Below are positions 19,180-29,263 of a stretch of DNA of 53,909 nt, one piece after another. The stretch covers positions 1 to 53,909 of the forward strand of contig JAISLW010000285.1 in NCBI GenBank assembly GCA_031277105.1, given 5' to 3'. The stretch is from Planctomycetaceae bacterium. Its GTDB lineage: Bacteria; Planctomycetota; Planctomycetia; Pirellulales; Thermoguttaceae. A program made the position numbers and the translations under genes. The notes under the pieces were generated by a model. It had not been told where the DNA came from and did no database searches. It saw only the letters and a list, made by a program, of their open reading frames with translations. Each line of letters opens with the position of its first letter. The first letter of the stretch is position 1.

Positions 19180-19398
19180 ATGCAAAATGTTTTTGAAGCA
19201 ATTTTGGAGTCGGGACATGATGAGGATTTTATACCGGTTGTAACGGAGGATTTTCGACCTACGGATGCGCCGGCGGGTTCTCCCGCTAAACTTGAAGTCT
19301 TAGCAGAGCGGATCCGTCGCGGGTTACCACTTTGGCATCCAGAAGACCGTGTAGATTATACTGGATTGACCGGCGCCGTAAGACCGCCGCATGATTGA
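19180..19398 (+). CDS. small conserved hypothetical protein
   Basis: AAGGTG RBS before ATGCAAAAT; MQNVFEAILESGHDEDFIPVVTEDFRPTDAPAGSPAKLEVLAERIRRGLPLWHPEDRVDY. Confidence 0.78.
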   Translation: MQNVFEAILESGHDEDFIPVVTEDFRPTDAPAGSPAKLEVLAERIRRGLPLWHPEDRVDYTGLTGAVRPPHD

Positions 19399-19458
19399 TT
19401 TCATCTTTAGGTCTGACAAAAAAAAACCAAAATCTAAAAAAACTCTCTGACAAAATTA

Positions 19459-19561
19459 TTAAACTGTTCGCACTTGAGTTTTCGTTTACCTTCGCCTGCC
19501 TAGCTTTCGGACGGCAGGCTTTGACGCTTTTATATCGCTGAAATTCAAGTACGATCTGTAT
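19459..19561 (+). mobile_element. family C element
   Basis: nearly identical to 3083-3185. Confidence 0.88.
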
Positions 19562-19772
19562 AGAGAGAATTTCTAAAAAAATTTGTAACCGTTCACGGTA
19601 TTTTTTTAATTCGTAATTCGTAATTCGGAATTAGTTTTAAAAATAGTTTTTAATCTGTGGATAAAAAAATGATCCACAGATTACGCAGATTAGAAAGATT
19701 TTTTAAAAAAGGATCGCAGGCGGCGGTAAACGCAAATTAAAACGTTAACAGTTTAGAAGTTTCCTTTATTTT

Positions 19773-20966
19773 TTATTTTGTTTTTACGTCGTGTATGAAT
19801 TTGAATTTTGGTTTTGGACTTCCTTGTAATAGCGAGCCTTCGAACATTTCGGTTAAGAATTGTTTTTTTCCGTTTGGTTGATTTTCTGGGTCGGGGAAAG
19901 CGTCGCCTTTTTGTAAGATGACTTGCCTTTCATGTATTTCTCCAAAACAATACGTTCCCGCAACTTGACACGGGAACCAAAAACCGCGTTGTTCGATTTG
20001 TTTTTTTGCGTTTGGTTTCGATGCGTTTTTTTTTGGCGTTGTTGTATTTTTATTTTCGTTGTTATTTGCGATTAAATTTGTATTTTCTTCCGTATTTTTT
20101 TTTGACTTCGCAATCAATGCTTCTGCGTCTTTACTTACTTCCAAATAGAACTCGGCGTAACAATGTTCTGGTAATCTTACCAATCTTGCCGGCACTTTGC
20201 ACAATCTACACATTGCCACAAAAAAACTACATAAATCTTTGCAATCGCCTTCGCATTTATCTTCCGGCATTGCTAACAGCGCCTTTACTCCTTTTGCGGG
20301 TAAACTTTTATTTGCGTCGTTGTATTTTATGCGTTTCTGAACATATCTATAAATCGCTTCGACTTTCTCCCAATCAGTTTGCTTGTCATTCGTAACTTCC
20401 CGCAAGACTTTACGCAACATCGTTGAAACTCGCGTATCATCGATCTCTATTTTCGGACTTGCCTTCAAATACGCCGCAACTTCGTTAGGCAATCGCTTTG
20501 GTATTACAAAAATTTCCGTGTTCGCCGGAGGTTCGACTTCGTAATTTATCGTGTCAAATTCCAATATTATCTCAAGTTTCTGATTTAAATTTAATTTGTC
20601 AAATTTAATAACAGCCTCTCTTGCGCCATTATTAACTGTACGAAAATTTAATCCTCGCGGCGCAATTCCTCTGCCTTTGACAATACGATGCGGCTTAACG
20701 TCTTGCTCAAACCAACCGGCCGGAACGGGCATTGTAATCGTAACATTTTCAAGTTGAGCGCCCGCTTCAAGAACTATGCCCGCAACCCAAGTCTGCTCTT
20801 GCTTCACGCCGCGCCGCGTCCCATAAGTCGAAACGCCGCCATAAGATGAAACGTCAACGTCTTGCTCCGAATCAGGAAAACGAAATTGAGCGCTAACCTC
20901 AAACGAAAAAACTAAAAATATAAACGAAAAAATAAATACTCGATAAAATTTAATCTTTGACGTCAT
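19773..20966 (-). CDS. exported transglutaminase-like domain protein
   Basis: Signal peptide; AIYRYVQKRIKYND...PEDKCEGDCKDLCSFFVAMCRLCKVPARLVRLPEHCYAEFYL (Cys-His-Asp transglutaminase core). Confidence 0.88.
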   Translation of the reverse strand: MTSKIKFYRVFIFSFIFLVFSFEVSAQFRFPDSEQDVDVSSYGGVSTYGTRRGVKQEQTWVAGIVLEAGAQLENVTITMPVPAGWFEQDVKPHRIVKGRGIAPRGLNFRTVNNGAREAVIKFDKLNLNQKLEIILEFDTINYEVEPPANTEIFVIPKRLPNEVAAYLKASPKIEIDDTRVSTMLRKVLREVTNDKQTDWEKVEAIYRYVQKRIKYNDANKSLPAKGVKALLAMPEDKCEGDCKDLCSFFVAMCRLCKVPARLVRLPEHCYAEFYLEVSKDAEALIAKSKKNTEENTNLIANNNENKNTTTPKKNASKPNAKKQIEQRGFWFPCQVAGTYCFGEIHERQVILQKGDAFPDPENQPNGKKQFLTEMFEGSLLQGSPKPKFKFIHDVKTK

Positions 20967-21008
20967 TTTGAAAAAAAGAAAAAAGGAATTAGGAAATTTA
21001 ACAGTTTA

Positions 21009-21158
21009 GTAAGCGTTCACGAAAATTTATTTAGCAATTACGTAGCGGCAATTTTTCAGGGACGGGGGGGACAAGAGGGACAATTTTTGTTACAAAAAAA
21101 CTAATCCCCTATCCTCTATTCCCTAAAACCTGTCGCCTAATTTTCTGTGAACGGTTAC
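21009..21158. mobile_element. family E compact copy
   Basis: AGTAAGCGTTCACGAAAATTTATTTAGC...CTAATTTTCTGTGAACGGTTAC. Confidence 0.72.
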
Positions 21159-21167
21159 ACAGTTTAA

Positions 21168-21389
21168 TTATCTCGCGTTTATTCTTGGGCTGTAATTTTC
21201 GTTTGGGCAATGGTCAAATTGTGAAAATTTTGCGCGTTGTTTTTCTATATCGCCTGGATGTCGGATATTCGGCAACAACATGTAACCATGTTCGCTCTGA
21301 ATTGCCGGATCGCCGTCATGCGTCCGTATCACGTCAGAACAACAACCTGAAAATATTATCGGAACAAAAAATAAAAAAAATAATCTCAA
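21168..21389 (-). CDS. possible small lipoprotein (TTG start)
   Basis: RLFFLFFVPIIFSGCC signal/lipobox; weak RBS, no ATG. Confidence 0.45.
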   Translation of the reverse strand: MRLFFLFFVPIIFSGCCSDVIRTHDGDPAIQSEHGYMLLPNIRHPGDIEKQRAKFSQFDHCPNENYSPRINAR

Positions 21390-21730
21390 TTCTATTAAAC
21401 TAATGTTAAAAAACGATTTTGTAAAAATTCGGAATTCGGTATTATTTGATCTAATGCCGATATTGATTTATTGTTGAATAATAACAAAAAATAATACTTT
21501 AACGCAATAGCGATTTTTAATAAATGAGTCGCTAAAAAATCTTTTTTTGTAAAAGGGATGTTCTTTTGTGAATATGTATTGATAAATTAAAATTTAACGG
21601 TTATTTTTTTGATTCGGTATTGGCGGGTATGGTAAATTGGATGAACTTTGGGGTTTAGCAAGGTTTGACGCAATGAGTTTTATATTTTGTACCGATAAAT
21701 TTGAGATACATGTTTTTTTGTTTCGGTTTT

Positions 21731-21834
21731 TTAAACTGTTCTTATTTAAAATTTGCGTTTACATCCGCCTGCGTAGTTTTTTGTGCGGCAGGCTTTGACG
21801 CTTTTAAATTACTGAATTTCAAGTACGAACAGTA
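21731..21834 (+). mobile_element. family C element upstream of the 21873 CDS
   Basis: TTAAACTGTTCTTATTTAAAATTTGCG...GAATTTCAAGTACGAACAGTA. Confidence 0.82.
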
Positions 21835-21872
21835 ACGAATAATTGTAAGTCATAACGGTTTGGATAATTTTG

Positions 21873-22631
21873 ATGGAGAACTTGGGCTTTATCACAGTAA
21901 TAGATCATCCGCAACACGGTTTGATCGGCGGGTATCTTGTGCTTAATCAAGCAGGTCGTCCTTTGGAATTTCATTGTACCAATCCAGTTCGACCTAGTAA
22001 GACGCAAGAGATACTTTTCGGCGTTTCGCTTGAGCCGTATCTTTATGGCGAGCAGATTGCGCGGGCGCTCGTATCAAAATCGAAGTTAGACGTTGTCGTA
22101 ATTTTGACTAATATCGTATCAACACTTGCGGTTAACGGTTTAATAAATTTTCCAGTCGCATATATTTTTGACAATATATATAAAAACAACAACGACAAAA
22201 ATTACGATAACGAAAATAATAACAGCAACAATAACGAAAACATTAACAGTAACAATAACGAAAACATTAACGGCGACGGCGATAGTAACGTAACAAGTGA
22301 AGAAACAGGTAAAGAAACAGAGTCAAAAAAATTTATTTCTGAAGATTTGAATAAGTCGTTACAATTTTTCGGTATTGAGGACAAGCGATTAGAGACAAAC
22401 GAATTGTCGAATGCAGGCGACGTTTCAACAATTCCGCAAGTCGCCGGATTAGACGTGAATTATTGGCAAGGTTATGTCGTCGGCAACAGGACTGTCGCAA
22501 TACCAGGAGAACAAGCAGAAGAACGCAAACAATTACTAGACGAATTAAAAAGAATTGCAAGAAACGTCGATCTGCTCGAACCTTTTACAAGAATAAAATT
22601 AGCTATTGCCGAAACGCATAATTATAATTAA
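21873..22631 (+). CDS. conserved hypothetical protein with Asn-rich insertion
   Basis: MENLGFITVIDHPQHGLIGGYLVLNQAGRPLEFHCTNPVRPSKTQEILFGVSLEPYLYGEQIARAL; NNNNDKNYDNENNNSNNNENINSNNNENI insert. Confidence 0.78.
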   Translation: MENLGFITVIDHPQHGLIGGYLVLNQAGRPLEFHCTNPVRPSKTQEILFGVSLEPYLYGEQIARALVSKSKLDVVVILTNIVSTLAVNGLINFPVAYIFDNIYKNNNDKNYDNENNNSNNNENINSNNNENINGDGDSNVTSEETGKETESKKFISEDLNKSLQFFGIEDKRLETNELSNAGDVSTIPQVAGLDVNYWQGYVVGNRTVAIPGEQAEERKQLLDELKRIARNVDLLEPFTRIKLAIAETHNYN

Positions 22632-22792
22632 GTTTGGAATTTGGAATTAAAGAATTTAATTTCAAATTTAAAGTAATTTTTTTAATCTGTATAATTTGCG
22701 GATCATTTTTTTGTCCGTAGATTATGCGGATTAGAAAGATTATAAAATAATTTCGGATTCCCAATTCCGAATTATGAAATTTTTTTCCTTTT
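22632..22792. repeat. family F palindromic repeat between the 21873 CDS and fabI
   Basis: GGAATTTGGAATTAAAG..TTCAAATTTAAA..AATCTGTATAATTTGCGGATC..GTCCGTAGATTATGCGGATTAGAAAGATT..AATTCCGAATTATG. Confidence 0.8.
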
Positions 22793-22808
22793 ACCTTTTT
22801 AGACTAAA

Positions 22809-23639
22809 ATGTCTTTTCTTAATCTTGAATCGAAGCGTTTTTTGGCGTTTGGCGTTGCTAATCGTAAGAGTGTGGCGTATCAGGTTGTTTCTATGCTTTT
22901 GAGCGAGGGTGCGATTGTTGATTTGGTTGTTCAGAATGATTTGATAGCGGAGCGGGTTCGTTTACTTTTTCCTGATTTATCGATATTTTCGTGTGATGTT
23001 AGCGAGGAGTCTTCGGTTGACGTTCTTTTGTGCGGTTTGCGCGAGCATCTTGCGAATAGCGGCGTTTCGGGCGTTTCGGCGTGTTATTCGGGGTTGGTGC
23101 ATTCGTTAGCGTTTGCGGATTACAGCGACGGCGTGAAGCCGTTTTATGAGACTCCGAAGAGCGCTTTTTTGCAAGCGATAGATATATCTTGTTTTTCTTT
23201 AATTTTACTTTCGGGTAAATTGCGCGAGTTGCTTTTGCCGGATGCGTCGGTAGTAACTATTTCAATTTCAACGACGCGGATGGCGAGTGAAAATTATGGT
23301 TATATGGCGCCGGTCAAGGCGGCGTTGGATTCTTCGTTGGCGTTTTTGGCGAAGTCGTTTAGTGATTTTTCCGAAATACGATTTAACGCCGTTGCGCCAG
23401 GACTGTTAAAAACGTCGGCGTCGGCGGGGATTCCGGGTTATGCGGATTCCTATCTCTACGCCGAACAAGTAATACCGCGAAAAAGAGCTTTATTAACCGA
23501 AGAAGTAGGATCAACCGTATTGTTTCTATTGAGTCCGCGTTCAAGCGGAATAAATGCACAAAAAATAATTATCGACGCCGGAATGGAAATAAATTATTTC
23601 GACAAAAATATTATCAAAAAAGTAAACAAAAATGATTAA
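22809..23639 (+). CDS. fabI: enoyl-[acyl-carrier-protein] reductase, FabI-type SDR
   Basis: [66 protein letters not shown]. Confidence 0.88.
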   Translation: MSFLNLESKRFLAFGVANRKSVAYQVVSMLLSEGAIVDLVVQNDLIAERVRLLFPDLSIFSCDVSEESSVDVLLCGLREHLANSGVSGVSACYSGLVHSLAFADYSDGVKPFYETPKSAFLQAIDISCFSLILLSGKLRELLLPDASVVTISISTTRMASENYGYMAPVKAALDSSLAFLAKSFSDFSEIRFNAVAPGLLKTSASAGIPGYADSYLYAEQVIPRKRALLTEEVGSTVLFLLSPRSSGINAQKIIIDAGMEINYFDKNIIKKVNKND

Positions 23640-23641
23640 AT

Positions 23642-23815
23642 AAAATTTTTAAAAAATTCGGCATTCGGAATTCGGAATTGAAGATTTTAATTTCAAATTT
23701 AAAATAATCTTTTTAATCTGCGTAATCTGTGGACAAAAAAATTTCGATCCACAGATTAAAAAAATTATTAAAAAAATAATTCCGAATTACGAATTTCAAA
23801 TTTCCCTCTAAAATT
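23642..23815. repeat. family F repeat between fabI and mnmA
   Basis: ATTCGGCATTCGGAATTCGGAATTGAAGATTTTAATTTCAAATTTAAAATAATCTTTTTAATCTGCGTAATCTGTGGAC..GATCCACAGATTAAAAAAATT..AATTCCGAATTACGAATTT. Confidence 0.85.
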
Positions 23816-23831
23816 TCTAACGGTAAAAATT

Positions 23832-25055
23832 ATGTCTAAAAGCGTTTTGGTTGCGATGAGCGGCGGGGTGGATAGTTCTGTGGCGGCGGTTCTTTTGCGG
23901 GAACGAGGATATATCTGTCGCGGCGCTACAATGAAATTACTTGACGATGAAACAGGCAATATTTGCCGCTACAAAAACGCCGAATGTTTTAATAAAAACA
24001 ATAACATTAACAACAACATTAACAATAACAACAACGGCGCCAGCGCCGGCAACAACTGCAACGGCGGGAAAGATAATAACAACGGCGGCGATAATGTTGT
24101 TCGTGTTGGTTCTAGGACTTGTTGTTCGCTTTTTGATATTGAGGATGCGCGTAGCGCGGCTTATAGTTTGGATATTCCGTTTAATGTTTTTAATTTTACT
24201 GAAGAGTTTCGCGTTGATGTTATTGAGCGTTTTGTTTCGTCTTATTTTAGCGGTTTTACTCCGAATCCTTGTATTGAATGTAATCGATTTATGAAGTTTG
24301 GCAAATTTTTTCAGCGTGCAATTGAACTTGGTTTTGATTATATTGCAACGGGACATTATGCGCGGGTGGATCGTGATTTATTGACGGGACGTTATTTATT
24401 GAAGAGCGGAGTTGATGTAATTAAAGATCAGAGTTACGTGTTATACATGACGACGCAAGAGCAACTTTCACGGACGCTTTTTCCGCTTGGCGAATTGGAC
24501 AAACCGGCGGTACGCGAAATTGCAAAGAGATACAATTTATCCAATGCGAATAAGGTCGAAAGTCAAGATATTTGTTTTGTGCCGGACGGCGATTATGCGT
24601 CTTTTATTGAAAAGTATTCGGGGGCGTTTTCGGAAGCGGGCGATTTCGTTGATAACTCAGGCAAACGTTTAGGACGCCATCGCGGAATTATTCGTTATAC
24701 GATAGGTCAACGTAAAGGATTAGGGATTGCGAGTACGGCGCCGTATTATGTTTGCGCAAAAAATATAGTTGACAACACAATTGTTTTAGGAAGAGAATCC
24801 GATTTATACGCAGAGTACGTCGAGGCAGAAAATATAAATCTAATTTCATACGAAAAAATTGAAAAACCAATCCGCATCAAAGCAAAAGTACGATACAGAC
24901 AAAACGGCGAATGGGGCGCCGTCGAACAAATCGACGACGATAAGTTAAGATTAAAATTTGACAATAAACAAAAAGCAATAACAACAGGTCAAGCGCTAGT
25001 TCTATACGACGGAGAAACCGTAGTAGGCGGAGGAACTATTACAAACGTATTTTGA
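23832..25055 (+). CDS. mnmA: tRNA 2-thiouridine(34) synthase MnmA with Asn-rich insertion
   Basis: VLVAMSGGVDSSVAAVLLRERGY, GFTPNPCIECNRFMKFG, ATGHYARV, DQSYVLYMTTQEQLSRTLFPLGEL, ESQDICFVPDGDYASFI, TIGQRKGLGIA. Confidence 0.96.
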   Translation: MSKSVLVAMSGGVDSSVAAVLLRERGYICRGATMKLLDDETGNICRYKNAECFNKNNNINNNINNNNNGASAGNNCNGGKDNNNGGDNVVRVGSRTCCSLFDIEDARSAAYSLDIPFNVFNFTEEFRVDVIERFVSSYFSGFTPNPCIECNRFMKFGKFFQRAIELGFDYIATGHYARVDRDLLTGRYLLKSGVDVIKDQSYVLYMTTQEQLSRTLFPLGELDKPAVREIAKRYNLSNANKVESQDICFVPDGDYASFIEKYSGAFSEAGDFVDNSGKRLGRHRGIIRYTIGQRKGLGIASTAPYYVCAKNIVDNTIVLGRESDLYAEYVEAENINLISYEKIEKPIRIKAKVRYRQNGEWGAVEQIDDDKLRLKFDNKQKAITTGQALVLYDGETVVGGGTITNVF

Positions 25056-25094
25056 CCGTTCACGGAAATCCGTTTAGAGACAAGAGGGATAACG

Positions 25095-25285
25095 ATTGGG
25101 CGTCCCGCCTGCATGTTGCCGCAAGGCAACCGATAAAGCGGTTGAGATCAAAACCTCTCTCCTTTGCGGTTGAGTACAACCGCATGCAGGCGAGACGCCC
25201 GCGATCCTGCGGCGAGTGCGATCCTTTAGCGCCTGCATTACTTTTTTTTGCAGGCATGTCGCCTGTGTTCCTTTTAACAAAGAAT
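25095..25285. repeat. family A repeat, reverse orientation
   Basis: GCGGTTGAGTACAACCGCATGCAGGCGAGACGCCCGCGATCC. Confidence 0.9.
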
Positions 25286-25550
25286 TTTTAGAAGTTCTCT
25301 ACGGGTTAAATCGATTATTACGGTTATGCAGATTAGAGACGTATATTTTATTTAAAGTGTAATTTGAATAAAATTTGATGGTGATTGACAGTTTAAAATG
25401 CTTGCGTAAAATTCCATCGTAAATTTGTAATAACTATCGCCAATAATCATTGATAAACTTCGTATGACGGATCGTTTGTCCCAAAATGAATTTTTTAGAG
25501 ACTCGCCCTATTGTTGATGAATAGTCTTCGTTCCGATAGAGACGGGATTT

Positions 25551-25653
25551 TTAAACTGTTCACACTTGAGTTTGCGTTTACCATCGCCTGCCTAGCTATC
25601 GGACGGCAGGCTTTTACGCTTTTCAATCGCTGAATTTCAAGTACGAGCAGTAT
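25551..25653 (+). mobile_element. family C element
   Basis: TTAAACTGTTCACACTTGAG...TTTCAAGTACGAGCAGTAT. Confidence 0.88.
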
Positions 25654-25720
25654 ATAACCGTAGTTTTTGACCGGCGGTTATAAAGTCAATACACGACACT
25701 GCCCCGATAAAGGCAGGATA

Positions 25721-25823
25721 TTTTAAAATTTTTCGTACTTTAATTTGCGATTACCGTCGTTTGTCCAATTATTTAACGGCGGTTTTTATTTTTTTATTCG
25801 CCAAAATTCAAGTACGATCCGTA
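25721..25823 (+). mobile_element. family C element directly upstream of the 25831 CDS
   Basis: TTTTAAAATTTTTCGTACTTTAATTTGCG...AATTCAAGTACGATCCGTA. Confidence 0.75.
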
Positions 25824-25830
25824 ATAGATC

Positions 25831-28800
25831 GATGCAACAAGTTGGTAACTTGAAATTATTAGACAAATGGGCGAGACGCGCGCTTTTTTTGCGTCGTCTT
25901 GGTTGGACGCTATTGTTTTTAATTACGGCAATTCTAGTCGGAATATTTTCTTATCAATTTTGGCGTTCTACTCGCGCCGATGTTTTTGATTTTCCATCTT
26001 ATAGCGATCTTGATTCTGCTTCGGAGTCTTATTGGGCGGATCGTATGGAACGCGATATTTCTTATGTTAAATCGATGAACGTTTCGGAGACGCGCAAGGC
26101 TTCGCGTTTGCGGACGCTTGTTAATAATCAACTTGAAATTGCGATTGATATTGATTCTTACTATGATCGCAATCATGCGATTTTATCTATTGCGCTTACG
26201 TTGACAAAACATGATCTTGACGTAAATATCGACCGGACGTTGCGGCTCTTAAACGAAACTTATGAATCATATTCGGCGCGTGCGCGGATATATATTTCAA
26301 TAGCGCTAATGAAGGCGCGCCAAAAAAATCTTATGGATGCGATGAGCGCTTATTTTGAATACAAACGTCTTGTGAATCACGCTGATTTGAAATTGGATAC
26401 GCAGGAAAATGAAGAAGCGTTTATGGGCGCTGTTGCGATTTTAAATCTTGCGCAAAATTACGATGAATTATCTGAATTGTTTCAGATGCAAATTAATTTT
26501 TCGCGCCGTATAAATACAAGTCGCCGAATGCGGGCATACCGAATAATAACAGTCGAACAAGCCCGTTGCGGCAATAAATTTTTACCGAATTCGTTTAATA
26601 CATTTCGGATGATTCAAGATACAATAGAATCTTCGCGGGCGTTCCAACTTATAATTACATTTGTCGCCCGACCGCCGGTATCAGAACCTGTTGAACCGTC
26701 GTATCCAACGCCTCAAAGCGACGCCCCTTGGACTGCAATCCGCAACAGTTCAACCGTCCGCAACACGATTAACAATCTGCTAAAAATTATTGTTGAAGAG
26801 AATCTCGAATTAAACCGCCAACAAGAAATCTTAAAACGCATCGCAGGCTCAATCCTAATGTGCGATCCCGAAGCGTATAAAATTTTTCGCAGCGCAATTA
26901 AAGACTTGACCGAACTTGACAACACGGTTAAAACATCCGTATTAAAACTGCTTGATAATCCTATATCAGATAAAATACGAGCCGAATTAAAAATGCCGCC
27001 GCGCACAAGAAAAAAGAGCAAAAATAACGGCGAAGGCATACGCGACATTGATCCGGCGCGACATGATTGGATCGACGACAAAGATACAATCGATATTCAA
27101 ATTACAACCATCGACGCCGCTACGTTAAAGAGCATCGATATTCGCCAATACTCCCGTATCTTGACCGTCGCCGCTACCGCATATCTACAAGTCCACAGAA
27201 CAACCGACGCCATAAATACATTACAAAACGCATTCAATATCACATTGAACCAACCCGAACAAACCGAACAAATACGATCCCTAATCGCCATCGCAGAACT
27301 TCAACTCGACGCCGGCGCCATCAACGACGCAACAAAAACACTAAAAATATTAAACCAAAAATTAAACGCCGCCGAACAAACCGAAAACAATAAAACCGAA
27401 AATATAAACGACCCGCAAACAAATAATCTCATCGACGAACAGATTTTGAATCTGGTTGAATTGCAAGTCATCGGACGTTATTTCGACGACGCAAGCATAA
27501 ACGTACAACGCATAAAATCAACGACGACGCGCGACATGAGTTTATTGCTAATTGCCCGCGAATTATTACGGTCGGATCAACTTGACGCAGCCGAAAAAAT
27601 TATTGCCCAAATAACAGATAAAACAACACAAAACGAATACAAACACCGGCTGATTATCGCCCAAACAGAATCGAAAATCCCTATTCAATCCGCAATCTCA
27701 ATCGAGTTGCCGGAACAGAGTATTGCGGTTGCCGGAATAAATAACCCGATGGCGCTAGAAGGCGATAACAATATCGCACGCGGCGCTAGCCAACTGATCC
27801 GATACGGTTTTTACGAAGCGGCGACGGTTACGGCAAAACGAATAAAAGACGCTAAATTACAATCAAAATTGTTGTCGCAAATCGGAAGAGAATACGTGCT
27901 GGTTTACAACTCATATTCAAAACAAGGCGACCAAAATCTGATCGCAAGCGAGAGAGCATTCGACAACGCAATGATTATTTCAGAAATGATTGCGGATATT
28001 GAACAACGCATAACTTTGACACTGTCGCTAATAAATGCAATGGCGTCGAATAAACGTTACGATAAAGATGCGGCGGTGTTGATGCGGCTTTTCGATTTTG
28101 TAATGGTAGATATTGAACGCATCGAAAAACGCCCAATTGCGACGACAAACAACAACGTTAATAACAAAAACGACAAAAATAACGGCGACAATAATATTGA
28201 CAAAAATAAAAACGCCAACGACAAAAACGCTAAAAATTCCAACGGAACAATAGATTTATCACAAATGTCGCGCGGTGAAATTTTTTCGACGGCGTTGCTG
28301 TCGCGGGTAAATGTTGAAATATTACGCAACGGAACAAATAAGAATAATCGTAACGAAAATTATAGCGAAATCTGGAATAACGATTTGCAAGTTTTGACGG
28401 AACGAGTAAAGAACGAATTAGACGGCGAAGAAGCGACGTATTCAAAAGCATGCGCAATCGTAAATCTAGCGCTAGCGTTCTTACGCGGCGGCAAGTTGAA
28501 GGAAGCGGCTGAAACGACAAAATTAGCGGAAACAATAGCGGAAAACTTAAACGACAGAAGCGATACTATTTCAATAATGATAAATTTAATGCAAATTTAC
28601 AATACGCTAAATGACAAAGAATCTTTCGCAAAAATAAAAAACAAAGCAATCGATCTAGCAGTGTCTTTTATACCGCCAGGAATCGATATAAAACAAATAA
28701 ACTTAATGTGGAGAAAACGCGATATTGAACTCGATAGAATAATGCGAAAACTAATCGAACTCGATATGACCGAAAACGTAATAGACGTTATCGACAATAT

Positions 28801-28966
28801 TCACGAACCAATAATCTACGACAGAATCATAAAAACTATCGCATACATCCAAGTAAACAAAAAAAACTTCAACGCCGCCGAAACAATCGCAAAAAAATTA
28901 AAATTACCCGAATATAAATTCGCAACGCTACGAGATGTAAAATTAAGTAAAAACAACGAACAATAA
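25831..28966 (+). CDS. large membrane-anchored TPR/alpha-solenoid-like protein
   Basis: Likely start MQQVGNLKLLDKWARRALFLRRLGWTLLFLITAILVGIFSY (N-terminal TM); repeated helical segments; Asn/Lys-rich insert around residues 770-815. Confidence 0.8.
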
Positions 28967-28992
28967 AAGTCGGAATTATTTTTTAAATAATC

Positions 28993-29169
28993 GTAACCGT
29001 TCAATGAAATCTGTTTAGCAAAATACATATTGACAATTTTTTGAGGGACAAGTAAGACAGAAGAGACAAGTAAGACAAATTTTTTTAACAAAAAACTTTT
29101 TCTCAAATCATCTAATTTTAGAAAAACTATTCCCTAAAACTTGTCGTTTAAATTTTCGTGGACGGTTAC
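28993..29169. mobile_element. family E compact copy
   Basis: GTAACCGTTCAATGAAATCTGTTTAGC...TTTAAATTTTCGTGGACGGTTAC. Confidence 0.72.
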
Positions 29170-29263
29170 AAATAATCTTTTGTCATTTGTTTAATTTGCG
29201 GGTCATTTTTTTGTCCGCAGATTACGCAGATACGTATAAAATTTTTTTTGAAAGGAGAATATA

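Noticed and set aside
21260-21330. Possible tRNA-like region
   Set aside because: No consistent cloverleaf or T-loop GTTCGANNC with matching acceptor stem found by eye; tRNAscan-SE would be decisive.
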